In this document: piece after piece, positions 15,155-22,565 of the stretch
Position numbering within the stretch: position 1 is the first letter of the stretch
Layout of the letters: every line of letters begins with the position of its first letter
NCBI GenBank assembly: GCA_964550025.1
Contig: CAZJYI010000169.1
Location: forward strand, 1 to 22,565
From: CAZJYI01 sp964550025
GTDB taxonomy: Bacteria; Verrucomicrobiota; Kiritimatiellia; UBA8416; CAYOBW01
Direction: 5' to 3'
DNA: 22,565 nucleotides
The notes under the pieces: generated by a model
Databases searched by the model: none
Told to the model about the DNA's origin: nothing
Seen by the model: the letters and a program-made list of their open reading frames with translations, nothing else
Made by a program: the position numbers and the translations under genes

Positions 15155-17650
15155 TCACCACTTTATGCACTTCAGCCGGATGTACTGGTTGGTCGTGTCG
15201 GCGGTCGGGATGGAGTTGGTCACCCACTCAAAGTTGGAGTCGATGACTTCCGTTCCGGTTTCGGCAAGACCCCCGGCGCGCCAGTAGCCGGTGCGGAGGT
15301 CCCTGCGCACGGAAAGGTCGTAGTGCAGGCCGCGGGCACCCGCATCGCGGCGACGGCGATAGACGTATTCCAGCGTCTGGAAACCATCGCCGTCCAAAGC
15401 TCCGAAGATAGGAAGAACGGCCTCGTCGTTTCCGTTGGTCGGAACCCCGCCGAAGGAATACTCGGTCAGGTTGTCCAGGCCGTCGCGGTCCGGATCGTCG
15501 AAGTAGTCCGCATCAGCGGGACTCAGGCCGTGAGTGTCCGTAGCCCAGTCGTAGTAGGCCCCGTTCCCCGTCAGCGTTCGGTTTGGGTAGACTTCATCAA
15601 ATACGGCGCGCGCCGCATCGGCATTTTCGCGCTCGTTGAAGGCGGGCAGCAGCGGATCGTTGCACGCCACCATGCGGTCGTGCATGGCCGTGCGCAATTG
15701 GGCCAGAATGCCCTGATGGGGCGCGGAATCGATCAGGTTGGTCAGGCTTCCGGGATCGTCTACAATGTCATAGAGCTCTTCGGGCACCCGATAGCGGAAC
15801 ATCCGGGTTCGCGCGGCTATGTTCGTATTCTCTCGGGCCGCATCCACCATGGCGGCCCAGACAGCCGCTTCATTGGCGTTGTTGTACCGCCGGCCATCCA
15901 TACTCCACATGTTGTAGATGTAGCTGTAGCGCCGGTCCTGGATGCACCGCATCGGAAAGGCTTTCTGGCTGCTCAGAGCCTCGATCTGGGTGTAGACATA
16001 CTGCCGGCCCGTGTCCCGGGTATGATCCTGCAGAACAGGCAGGATCGACTGCCCGTCCCCTGCCTGCGGCGGCAGATCGAGAATGTCCAGCACGGTCGGA
16101 AAGAAGTCCACCTCCTCCACCAGGCTGGTGTTTACGGTGCCCGGTACGGTCACGCCGGGCCACTGCACGATAAAGGGCGTGCGTGTGGCGGCAAAATAGG
16201 TGTTGGCCTTGGCAAACGGCGTGGCGATGCCGTTGTCCTCCATGAACAGCACCATGGTACTGTCGCGGAAGCCCGATTCGTCCAGCGCCTGGATCACTTT
16301 GCCGAACATGTCGTCGAACCGCTTGGTCGAGTTGTAGAAGTGCGCCAACGCTTCCCGCACCCCGGGAATATCCGGCAAATGGGTCGGCACGGGGAATTCG
16401 CTCGGCCCATAGATTCTCGAGGGCGCCTCCTCGTTGGCATAGGTTGTGCCCTTGTCCGGATCGTACCAGGGTAGATGCGGATCGTGGGAGTTCACCATGA
16501 AGTAGAACGGCTTGTTCTCCGCCCTGCACAGGTCGAAGAAATTGGTGCAGTAGCGGTAATACAGCGTCGGGGCACGCCCCCCGCCCAGCTCCCCCTGGTC
16601 GTGATAGTAGTCCCACTCGCTCTTGCTTTTCGGGGAGGAGTGGTCCACCTTGCCGAGACAGCCCAGTCTGTAACCCTCGTCACGCAGTCGGTCCAGAATG
16701 GTAACCACGCCGGGGTCTACTTTCATGAACCCCATGGCCCCGCTGTTGTGTCCGTACAGACCGGAAGCCAGCACCTTGCGGCTCGGCACACAAATCGCAT
16801 TGTTGACGAACGCATGCGTGAACCGCAACCCACCGGCGGCAAACGCATCGATGTTCGGCGAAATGTCCGCGACCGGGGAGCCGTAGCAGCCCAGCGACTC
16901 GCGGTGCAGGTCATCCGCCGTAATCACCAGGAAGTTCGTGTAGACCCGCGGTGGCGGCGGCATGTTTGTCGTCGTCACGATTTCCAGCGTGTTCCAGCGA
17001 GAGAAGTCTTTTGAATCCCCGGGAGGGGAATCGAACAGAATGGTGATTTCGCTGTTTGTATCGGGCACCCGCCACTCCACCGACCGAAAACTGTTGCTGT
17101 TGTTCAGCAACCGGGCAGCGGAGATGGAAACGCTGACGGTTCCGTTGCTGTCCCTCACGTCCCATTCGCTGCCGCTGGCGTTGGATTTGCGCGAGCTGCC
17201 GAAGAAGTGAAAATGGTAGCGCAGCGAAGCATCGAGGTTGCCGAGCGTCACCTCGTACTGGATCGTCTCGTCCGATCCGGCCGTCTGCATGCTGTCTTCC
17301 GCCGCGGTGGCGGGGTACCGAATGCCTGTTGGACTTGCCGGCGTGATCCCCGGCACATCGACGTCAGCCTGTCCCACCCTGACCGCGGTGCCATTCAGGT
17401 TTGTCGCGGAGAAGGTGTAGCCGCTGGAACTGCCGTTGGTGGTCAGCAGACTGCCGCCCGCGTCCAACGACATCAACCCCGCACTGGGCATGCCGTCCTG
17501 CCTGGGATGAGACACATTGTTCCAGACCGCCGGACCGTTGGTGGGCGATGTCTTGTCGGACGACCCGAAATCGATCAGCATCGTCTCCGCACGCACAGCG
17601 GTCGCCAGCGACAGGACAACCAGGCCCAAGAGCTGAACTGAACTTCTCAT
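15155..17650 (-). CDS. Secreted sulfatase with N- and C-terminal extra domains
   Basis: 831 residues from the ATG at 17650, which gives a good signal peptide (MRSSVQLLGLVVLSLATAVRA); the frame is open 29 residues further but without export features. Residues about 25-230 form a beta-rich domain (MLIDFGSSDKTSPTNGPAVWNN) of unknown, perhaps glycan-binding, role. The sulfatase domain runs from NFLVITADDLHRESLGCYG (Asp246/Asp247). Cys287 in ICVPSRKVLASGLYG is the formylglycine site, Lys334/His337 lie in GKVDHSS, SHDPHLPW follows, and EDNG at 471-474 replaces the usual SDHG. The central part lost from the sulfatase at 7212-8213 is present here. The C-terminus has a Ca-loop DPDRDGLDNLTEYSFGG and a beta-sandwich (LHYDLSVRRDLRTGYW) typical of Kiritimatiellota/Verrucomicrobia exported proteins. 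The substrate is an unidentified sulfate ester. Confidence 0.9.
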   Translation of the reverse strand: MRSSVQLLGLVVLSLATAVRAETMLIDFGSSDKTSPTNGPAVWNNVSHPRQDGMPSAGLMSLDAGGSLLTTNGSSSGYTFSATNLNGTAVRVGQADVDVPGITPASPTGIRYPATAAEDSMQTAGSDETIQYEVTLGNLDASLRYHFHFFGSSRKSNASGSEWDVRDSNGTVSVSISAARLLNNSNSFRSVEWRVPDTNSEITILFDSPPGDSKDFSRWNTLEIVTTTNMPPPPRVYTNFLVITADDLHRESLGCYGSPVADISPNIDAFAAGGLRFTHAFVNNAICVPSRKVLASGLYGHNSGAMGFMKVDPGVVTILDRLRDEGYRLGCLGKVDHSSPKSKSEWDYYHDQGELGGGRAPTLYYRYCTNFFDLCRAENKPFYFMVNSHDPHLPWYDPDKGTTYANEEAPSRIYGPSEFPVPTHLPDIPGVREALAHFYNSTKRFDDMFGKVIQALDESGFRDSTMVLFMEDNGIATPFAKANTYFAATRTPFIVQWPGVTVPGTVNTSLVEEVDFFPTVLDILDLPPQAGDGQSILPVLQDHTRDTGRQYVYTQIEALSSQKAFPMRCIQDRRYSYIYNMWSMDGRRYNNANEAAVWAAMVDAARENTNIAARTRMFRYRVPEELYDIVDDPGSLTNLIDSAPHQGILAQLRTAMHDRMVACNDPLLPAFNERENADAARAVFDEVYPNRTLTGNGAYYDWATDTHGLSPADADYFDDPDRDGLDNLTEYSFGGVPTNGNDEAVLPIFGALDGDGFQTLEYVYRRRRDAGARGLHYDLSVRRDLRTGYWRAGGLAETGTEVIDSNFEWVTNSIPTADTTNQYIRLKCIKW

Positions 17651-17784
17651 CACGGTCACATCACACAGGCAGACACCCTCCTCACTCCATTCACCGATGC
17701 GACTGGAGAAGAGCAGCGAAAGAGGGCGGGGCGGCACACGAGGGGGCTGGTGTCACGACCATTCCGATCGGGGCCGCTCTCCGG

Positions 17785-18222
17785 TCACTCGCGTTCTTTG
17801 TCCTCGTCACCCGCCTTCTTCAACCACTCCTTGATGCAGAGCGTGTCGCTTCCCAGGTCGAAGGCTTCGACCTCGATGCGGTCGCCTCTTTTCAGGCCCC
17901 GGAAGTTCTTCATGATTCGTTCCCGGTGATGATCGCTCACCTTGTTGAGATTCAGGGTCAGCGTCTTGCCCACGGCGGCTTTGGGATTCTCCGCCTCATT
18001 GCCCTTCCACACCCTCATGATCTTGCCGACCTTGAAAACGATGGACGCTTGCCCCTTCTCCACCAGCTTGCCGCTCATCATTCCCCGGAATCCCTTCAGC
18101 TCCGCGGGAATACCGCCCCCGGCGTCCGTCCCCTCTTCCCCGAACGCCGGCGCCGGGTCCAAGCCCAGAACCGAGACCATCACGGCAACCGCAAACACCG
18201 TCACACAACTCTTCGCGCTCAT
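17785..18222 (-). CDS. Small exported protein of unknown function
   Basis: A 145-residue protein starting at the ATG at 18222, placed just after a strong GGAGA ribosome binding site (AAAGGAGAGACGGAG). A signal peptide covers about 1-28 (VTVFAVAVMVSVLGLDPAPAFG). The mature part has SGKLVEKGQASIVFKVGKI, then a short segment KTLTLNLNKV and GLKRGDRIEVEAFDLGSDTLCI, ending in a charged tail (WLKKAGDEDKERE). The pattern of short strands with one RGDRIEVEAF strand suggests a small beta-barrel, but I recognise no family. A promoter-like pair lies about 60 bases upstream. It sits between the beta-helix protein and the full-length sulfatase on the same strand and might be co-transcribed with the sulfatase (134-base gap). 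Confidence 0.75.
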   Translation of the reverse strand: MSAKSCVTVFAVAVMVSVLGLDPAPAFGEEGTDAGGGIPAELKGFRGMMSGKLVEKGQASIVFKVGKIMRVWKGNEAENPKAAVGKTLTLNLNKVSDHHRERIMKNFRGLKRGDRIEVEAFDLGSDTLCIKEWLKKAGDEDKERE

Positions 18223-18279
18223 CTCCGTCTCTCCTTTCCTGCCGCAACCGTTCCCCATCGCGTAGTCCCTCACGCCCCG

Positions 18280-18308
18280 ACGATAGCAGCGGCCACGATT
18301 GCTTGCAA
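18280..18308 (-). promoter_or_regulatory. Candidate sigma-70-like promoter before the small exported protein
   Basis: On the minus strand TTGCAA (18308-18303) and TATCGT (18285-18280) are separated by 17 bases, each matching four of six consensus bases. The site lies in the 113-base gap between the beta-helix gene stop and the ATG at 18222. Promoter sequences in PVC bacteria are poorly known, so this is only a candidate. Confidence 0.3.
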
Positions 18309-18335
18309 CAGTAGGAAGGCGGTGAGAAATGCAGG

Positions 18336-21300
18336 CTAACGCTTGCTGACACCCACACGAAAGAAGCGACTGGGCCGAGCAACCGAGCTGGTGTAGCTTG
18401 CAGGGAACCCCGTGCCGGGGATCCCCGTGGCGTTGGTTGTCCATCCGGGAGTCGCAATGTCCTCCGTGCTCCAGACCGTGTACATACGCCCGGTGACCGT
18501 CTGCCATGTGATCACCAGACCATTGGTCGTCTCGGTGAGCGAACAGTCCTGAACGGTGAGGATGCTGTCGGGATCGTCGCCTCGCGTTCCGGCGATCCAC
18601 TCTTCCAGGTCCGAGTGAGTGTCAGCGTCCGTGTCCGTCGTGTCCGGCATCGTATTCCACTCGTATTCATCCGCGTCGGAGAGGCCGTCCCCATCGAAGT
18701 CGGTGCCTGTCCCGTGATGCAGGTCGCCGAAGAGCAGCATCTCCCATGTGTCGGACATACGGTCACCGTCTCTGTCAACGAATTCGCATCCGCCGATGTC
18801 CCTAATGGTCGCGGGCGGAAGGTTGCTTGCAGCAGGATGGTCCCAGGCCGCGACACCGTGGACGTCCGTCAACGGCGCGTCCGAGGGTATGGCTGAGTCG
18901 ATGCATGGTGAATCGGAGGTAAGGTGATACCCGTATCGCAAGTCCGGGTCGGCAGTGGCCGGATTGCCGGCGACTCCACCCTCGATGTAGCTGTTGGTCG
19001 CCGTGGCCGTGGAAGACGTGCCCATCGCGATCGCGGGATTGCCGTTGCCCCATACGATCGAATTGACAAGGTCAATCGAAGAGGAGTTCGTCAACAGAAC
19101 GCCTCCCCCGGCCATGTCCGCACGATTGTCGGCAATCGTGCTGTTGAAGACGGTGACTGTCGAATTGGATTCGGCATACAGCCCGCCGCCGAAGTCCGCG
19201 GCGCCGCCATGCATCACGCAGCATCTCGACTCAAGATCTGCATTGCTGAGGGACCCGGCTGCCCCATATGTGGTCGCACCATCGTTGTTGAGCAAACCGC
19301 CGCCCTCGAACAGGCATCTGTCCAACAGTACCGTGGACGTGCTCCCGCCGTAGAAATGGCCTCCTGATGTCCCGCCACGGTTGTCGCGAAACGTGCACTG
19401 GCTCGCGGTAACAAGCGCCTGCGGCGCCAGGTACAAGGCGCCGCCCTGCCCCATCGAGAGATCCCGCGTTCGCGCGACGGTTCCCGTGCCTTGGCTGACT
19501 TCACGCCTTACTGTACAGAGATACCCCGAGAGGTTGCCGGACAATGCGGTCCCGGCGATACTCACCTCCGAGCTCAAAGCGTAAACGCCTCCGCCGCCTG
19601 CGAGGGAATCGTACGCACGGTTAGCCTCCAAGGTGCAATTCGAGACAACCGAGAAAGCGCAGTTGACAAGAGCAAGGCCTGCGCCGGCGCCGGCCTTGTT
19701 CCCAACCAATTGCGAGCTCGAAATGAGAACGCCCGATTGCTCCGCGTAGACGCCGCCCCCTTCGCCCGCACAGTACAGGAAAGTCGCAAACTGCCTCACG
19801 TCGGGATCCGACAATGATAGAGTACGCCATACCGTCGACGTGGCCGCTTCGTTGTTGGTGAAGCTTGATGTCTCAACGGACAACCAGCTATTGCTGACCA
19901 ATGCAATCCCCCCCCCATTGCCCGAGAGATTCGCCGCGAAGGTACAGTTGCTGACGCTCACCGCTGATTCAGTGCAGTACAGTCCTCCACCACTGCCCAC
20001 GAGACCCTCTGACACCTGCCGAACTTCCGGGTCTTCGATGGTAAGAACCCTTCGTACCCAGAAAGCGCAGTTGCTTGCGATAGTGGAGCCGCCAATGGCG
20101 AGGGACGAATTCGAGGCCGCCAGGATTCCGCCACCATAGTCGGCCACGTTGCCCTCCAAACGGCACCCCACAATCTCCACAGCCGATGAAACGCAGGTGA
20201 TGCCGCCGCCGTGGCCCGCATGGTGCTCCTGCCTGTACTCATCGCCGACACCGGAGTCGACAATGGAGATGCTGCTGCCACCTCGCGTGTTCTTCAAGAC
20301 AAGCACGTTCTCTACCAGAGCGGCTGAGCCAACGAGGTAGAGTCCGCCGCCCTCGTTCGCTCTTACGATTCCGCCCGTGACGAAGATGAAGGAGTTTGAA
20401 CAGGCATAGACGCCTCCGCCCGCGATATCCCTGGTGCCCCCATCAAAGGTAGCCGAGCGGTTCTCCTCGATGCGGCAGTCGGACAGCGTCGGAGACGCAT
20501 CCGCGGCAAAGACGCCACCGCCCAGGACGGCATAGTTATTCGATATCGTGCAGTCGGAGATCGCCGGGCTGGAGGAACGAACGAAAAATCCGCCCCCGTA
20601 CCGTCCTCTGTTCTCCACGATAATGCAGTTGGTGACGCAGGGATTCGAATTGGAGACACAGACAACGGCACTTGCCGGATTGGTCACGACCCAGCCGTCT
20701 GCCGTGGACACGAGCGCGCCGCACTCGCGAATCGTGAAGCCGGAGAGAACACAGTCGTTCGATTCGCCCGAGTGAAAACGGAAAGCGGGAATCGACGGTT
20801 GGCCGGCTATCACCGTTCGACGCGGACCGGCGGCGGACACGAGCTGCACCGACTTGCCGTGAAAATCGATGTTGGCGTTCCCGACTCCGCCATATACGCC
20901 CGGCATGACCTGGACCAGCGCGCCGTCCATGGCAACGTCAAGAGCCGCCTGTATGTTCGTAGCCGCCTTCGCCTCCGTGTCGAACGGCGTTTCGTGCGCC
21001 CCCATGAGAGAGACGTAGTGAGAAGCTGGAGAGAGGACCTCAACGAGATCCGGACGCTCGACGGAACGGGACTCGCCGGCGGAGTTGGTTACCATTAGCA
21101 AGACCGAATACGTGCCGTTGGAAACGTACGTGTTCGTGACGGTGGTGAGAGAGAGACCGTTGGTATCGTAGACACCGTCGCCGTCAAAATCCCAATAGAG
21201 CTCGGGCGGAGACGCATTCGTATGGCGGTAGGTCGCGGTGAATACAACGCCCAAAGGTGCTGCGCCAAGAACGGGCTCGGCATCGAAATCCGCCCACAAC

Positions 21301-21848
21301 TCCGGTGACACCAGCGTCTCGAACGCGAGGTCGATATGGCCGTTGGTGTAGACCCACCCTCCGGGACCGTAGGACCCCGAATAGTAAAAGAGCCCGTCGG
21401 CATAGAGATCATTGGTCGTGAACCCCATCTCGAGCCATCCGAACGGGGGCGGGGCAGGAGAGCCGAACCTCAGAACAAAGGCCAGGTCCTCACCGGCGGT
21501 TTGAACGTAAGGATCAGGAAACTCGACAAGATACCATTGCGTCGTGTTGGCGGTGAACGCCGACTCAGCCAGCGTCGCGGAGGCCAGCACGGCCCCCGTG
21601 GGCATTCCCGTATCGTCGACGTGCTTGACATCGAGAGTCAGATCGCATCCGCCGCCCTCCGCCGAGAGAGGCAGGCGAATCCCAGTCAGCCGCCCGTCAA
21701 CACCCGCACGAAAACCCTGTGCACTGCCACCCATCCAGTCATTCACGTCTTCAAAGACCGGTTGCGACTGGTCAACCACCGAGCCGGCAGCAATGGATGC
21801 GGCTGCGAGAAGGAGCGCCGAGAACAGAATGTCACGCCAAGTTGCCAT
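18336..21848 (-). CDS. Large secreted right-handed beta-helix protein with PKD and Ca-loop domains
   Basis: 1170 residues from the ATG at 21848, which gives a signal peptide (LFSALLLAAASIAAG); the frame is open 74 residues further, but that stretch overlaps the TIR remnant. Residues about 25-180 are a jelly-roll-like domain (FEDVNDWMGGSAQGFRAG). Residues about 186-272 are a PKD domain (ELYWDFDGDGVYDTNG, NTYVSNGTYSVLLMVTN). From about 278, HYVSLMGAHETPFDTEAKAA opens a long parallel beta-helix with a dozen or so GGG-aromatic turns each followed by a C-x-x-x-N-type rung. Residues about 1025-1090 contain Ca-binding loops (DRDGDRMSDTWE, DFDGDGLSDADEYE, DTDADTHSDLEEW), and the C-terminus (GRMYTVWSTED, RFFRVGV) is a common Kiritimatiellota surface-protein ending. 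Likely an adhesin-like or polysaccharide-binding surface protein; no catalytic residues can be assigned. Several rungs carry inserted loops. Confidence 0.88.
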   Translation of the reverse strand: MATWRDILFSALLLAAASIAAGSVVDQSQPVFEDVNDWMGGSAQGFRAGVDGRLTGIRLPLSAEGGGCDLTLDVKHVDDTGMPTGAVLASATLAESAFTANTTQWYLVEFPDPYVQTAGEDLAFVLRFGSPAPPPFGWLEMGFTTNDLYADGLFYYSGSYGPGGWVYTNGHIDLAFETLVSPELWADFDAEPVLGAAPLGVVFTATYRHTNASPPELYWDFDGDGVYDTNGLSLTTVTNTYVSNGTYSVLLMVTNSAGESRSVERPDLVEVLSPASHYVSLMGAHETPFDTEAKAATNIQAALDVAMDGALVQVMPGVYGGVGNANIDFHGKSVQLVSAAGPRRTVIAGQPSIPAFRFHSGESNDCVLSGFTIRECGALVSTADGWVVTNPASAVVCVSNSNPCVTNCIIVENRGRYGGGFFVRSSSPAISDCTISNNYAVLGGGVFAADASPTLSDCRIEENRSATFDGGTRDIAGGGVYACSNSFIFVTGGIVRANEGGGLYLVGSAALVENVLVLKNTRGGSSISIVDSGVGDEYRQEHHAGHGGGITCVSSAVEIVGCRLEGNVADYGGGILAASNSSLAIGGSTIASNCAFWVRRVLTIEDPEVRQVSEGLVGSGGGLYCTESAVSVSNCTFAANLSGNGGGIALVSNSWLSVETSSFTNNEAATSTVWRTLSLSDPDVRQFATFLYCAGEGGGVYAEQSGVLISSSQLVGNKAGAGAGLALVNCAFSVVSNCTLEANRAYDSLAGGGGVYALSSEVSIAGTALSGNLSGYLCTVRREVSQGTGTVARTRDLSMGQGGALYLAPQALVTASQCTFRDNRGGTSGGHFYGGSTSTVLLDRCLFEGGGLLNNDGATTYGAAGSLSNADLESRCCVMHGGAADFGGGLYAESNSTVTVFNSTIADNRADMAGGGVLLTNSSSIDLVNSIVWGNGNPAIAMGTSSTATATNSYIEGGVAGNPATADPDLRYGYHLTSDSPCIDSAIPSDAPLTDVHGVAAWDHPAASNLPPATIRDIGGCEFVDRDGDRMSDTWEMLLFGDLHHGTGTDFDGDGLSDADEYEWNTMPDTTDTDADTHSDLEEWIAGTRGDDPDSILTVQDCSLTETTNGLVITWQTVTGRMYTVWSTEDIATPGWTTNATGIPGTGFPASYTSSVARPSRFFRVGVSKR

Positions 21849-22065
21849 ACACAGGCCAGAGATCTTCCCGCAATCTCGCTCCGAAGACGTCTTCACCCGC
21901 GACGGAAGAGATTGGCGTGTAGGAGTACGTGCACGAGTTTCGCCCACGCAAACGAGCGATTTCAGGACGGAGGCGATGTCTGCGGCGTCCAATTCCCTGG
22001 TCAAGACGCCGAGTAGAGCACCGAGGGAGTACAGAACCCTTTCCTCGGCCGTCCTCTGCACGGCG

Positions 22066-22385
22066 CTCACAACTATCGGGACAACTCGGCAGAATCACGG
22101 GGACAATCCCCAGCTCCCCACGTGATTGCAGACTGACAATCACGTCGATCTCAAGCTCCTGCACGGGGCCAACCGTCTTTCCGACAAACACGGCCGCTGC
22201 CTTGGATCCCCTGAGCGCCGCTTCGATCTTCGACGGCCAGCGATCACCTGACCGCAAGTCCTCCAGGTCAGTCCACGAGTCTTGAGCGCTTCGTGGATCT
22301 GCCGGACTTCGGCCTTGTCTTGGGAATTGTGACAGAGGAAGACGTCGCAGGTCTTCCCCGAGCAGACAGTCGCGGCCTTGTTCAT
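22066..22385 (-). pseudogene. Broken TIR-domain protein gene
   Basis: The start ATG at 22385 follows GGAGGGGGG. The first frame reads MNKAATVCSGKTCDVFLCHN, then SQDKAEVRQIHEALKTRGL: the TIR strand A, the H-N-S-x-D-K loop and the first helix. Near 22262-22275 the reading must change frame to continue as WTDLEDLRSGDRWPSKIEAA, then LRGSKAAAVFVGKTVGPVQ and ELEIDVI, ending GIVPVILPSCPDS: the W-x-D...L-x-x-G motif, strand C/D and the conserved helix Glu (QELEI) of TIR domains. In the original frame a stop comes at 22140. No TIR continuation is seen after the VILP strand. Intact bacterial TIR proteins often cleave NAD in anti-phage defence (e.g. Thoeris); no partner gene is visible. About 105 recognisable residues remain. 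Confidence 0.7.
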
Positions 22386-22474
22386 TGCCCCCCTCCGAAC
22401 CGACAATGGCCGCACTGTACCCCATCCGGCTCGCCGCGGCAATGGTCAAACTGGTATGACCGAGTCCACTCCAT

Positions 22475-22503
22475 GGTCCTTACTCCCATGGGGATGTAGG
22501 ACC
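22475..22503. repeat. Imperfect inverted repeat upstream of the TIR gene
   Basis: GGTCCT (22475-22480) pairs with AGGACC (22498-22503); after three unpaired bases TCCC pairs with GGGA around an ATG loop. It lies about 90 bases before the TIR start, in an otherwise featureless 180-base stretch at the right edge. It could be a regulator site or the end of an upstream transcript outside the window. Confidence 0.3.
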
Positions 22504-22565
22504 GTCACCAATCGTAATCCCACTCTCTACCTCACCGATCGCCCCGAATCTCACGGCTCACTCCC

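Noticed and set aside
14975..16474. Plus-strand open frame of 499 codons opposite the full-length sulfatase
   Set aside because: Antisense to conserved sulfatase motifs; no domain is recognisable in the plus-strand translation.
18400..21000. CRISPR-like or tandem DNA repeat array suggested by repeating protein motifs
   Set aside because: The repetition is at protein level (GGG turns of beta-helix rungs); the DNA units differ in length and sequence.
21849..22070. N-terminal 74-residue extension of the beta-helix protein
   Set aside because: It would bury the signal peptide and overlaps the TIR remnant; the ATG at 21848 gives a normal exported protein.

Overview
The window looks like chromosome of a PVC-superphylum bacterium, most probably Kiritimatiellota or a close relative (Verrucomicrobiota, Lentisphaerota), with Planctomycetota less likely. 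This is inferred from gene style only: two sulfatases, an ECF sigma factor overlapping a FecR-LamG membrane protein, a secreted methyltransferase-PQQ-propeller fusion, Tat-exported Gfo/Idh/MocA and TIM-barrel proteins, and a large parallel beta-helix protein with a PKD domain and a Ca-loop/beta-sandwich C-terminus. The DNA is GC-rich. I saw no rRNA, tRNA, CRISPR array, transposase or integrase.

Layout. Positions 1-3292 (minus): a GntR/FadR-type regulator, then a Tat-exported sugar isomerase-like TIM barrel, a Tat-exported Gfo/Idh/MocA oxidoreductase (4-base overlap) and the start of a ThuA-like exported protein, running off the left edge. This looks like one keto-sugar operon acting outside the cytoplasm. 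Positions 3540-6131 (plus): a secreted beta-propeller glycosidase-like protein joined to DUF1961, running into a CE15 glucuronoyl-esterase-like gene. Positions 6231-14960 (minus), in transcription order: a cytosolic sugar isomerase/epimerase, a broken gene remnant, a 1059-residue methyltransferase-PQQ propeller protein, an ECF sigma factor, FecR-LamG, a sulfatase and a GH39-like protein. Positions 15155-21848 (minus): a parallel beta-helix protein, a small exported protein and a second, full-length sulfatase. At the right edge (22066-22385, minus) lies a frameshifted TIR-domain gene.

Together the genes describe capture and breakdown of a sulfated, uronate-containing polysaccharide: sulfatases, an esterase, glycosidase-like proteins and periplasmic sugar oxidation/isomerisation, with an ECF/FecR pair and a GntR protein as regulators. 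Substrate and regulation are inferred.

The most unusual feature is that genes from 5.0 to 8.2 kb appear internally deleted. The sulfatase jumps from its active-site motif directly to its second metal motif. The GH39-like protein lacks the middle of its catalytic barrel. The DUF1961 and CE15 genes are joined across a frame change with both adjoining ends missing. Single-base frameshifts at six-base homopolymers (6029-6034 and 13887-13892) and a headless gene remnant (13741-14033) add to this. The region is therefore either decaying by small deletions or mis-assembled; read-level checks would decide.
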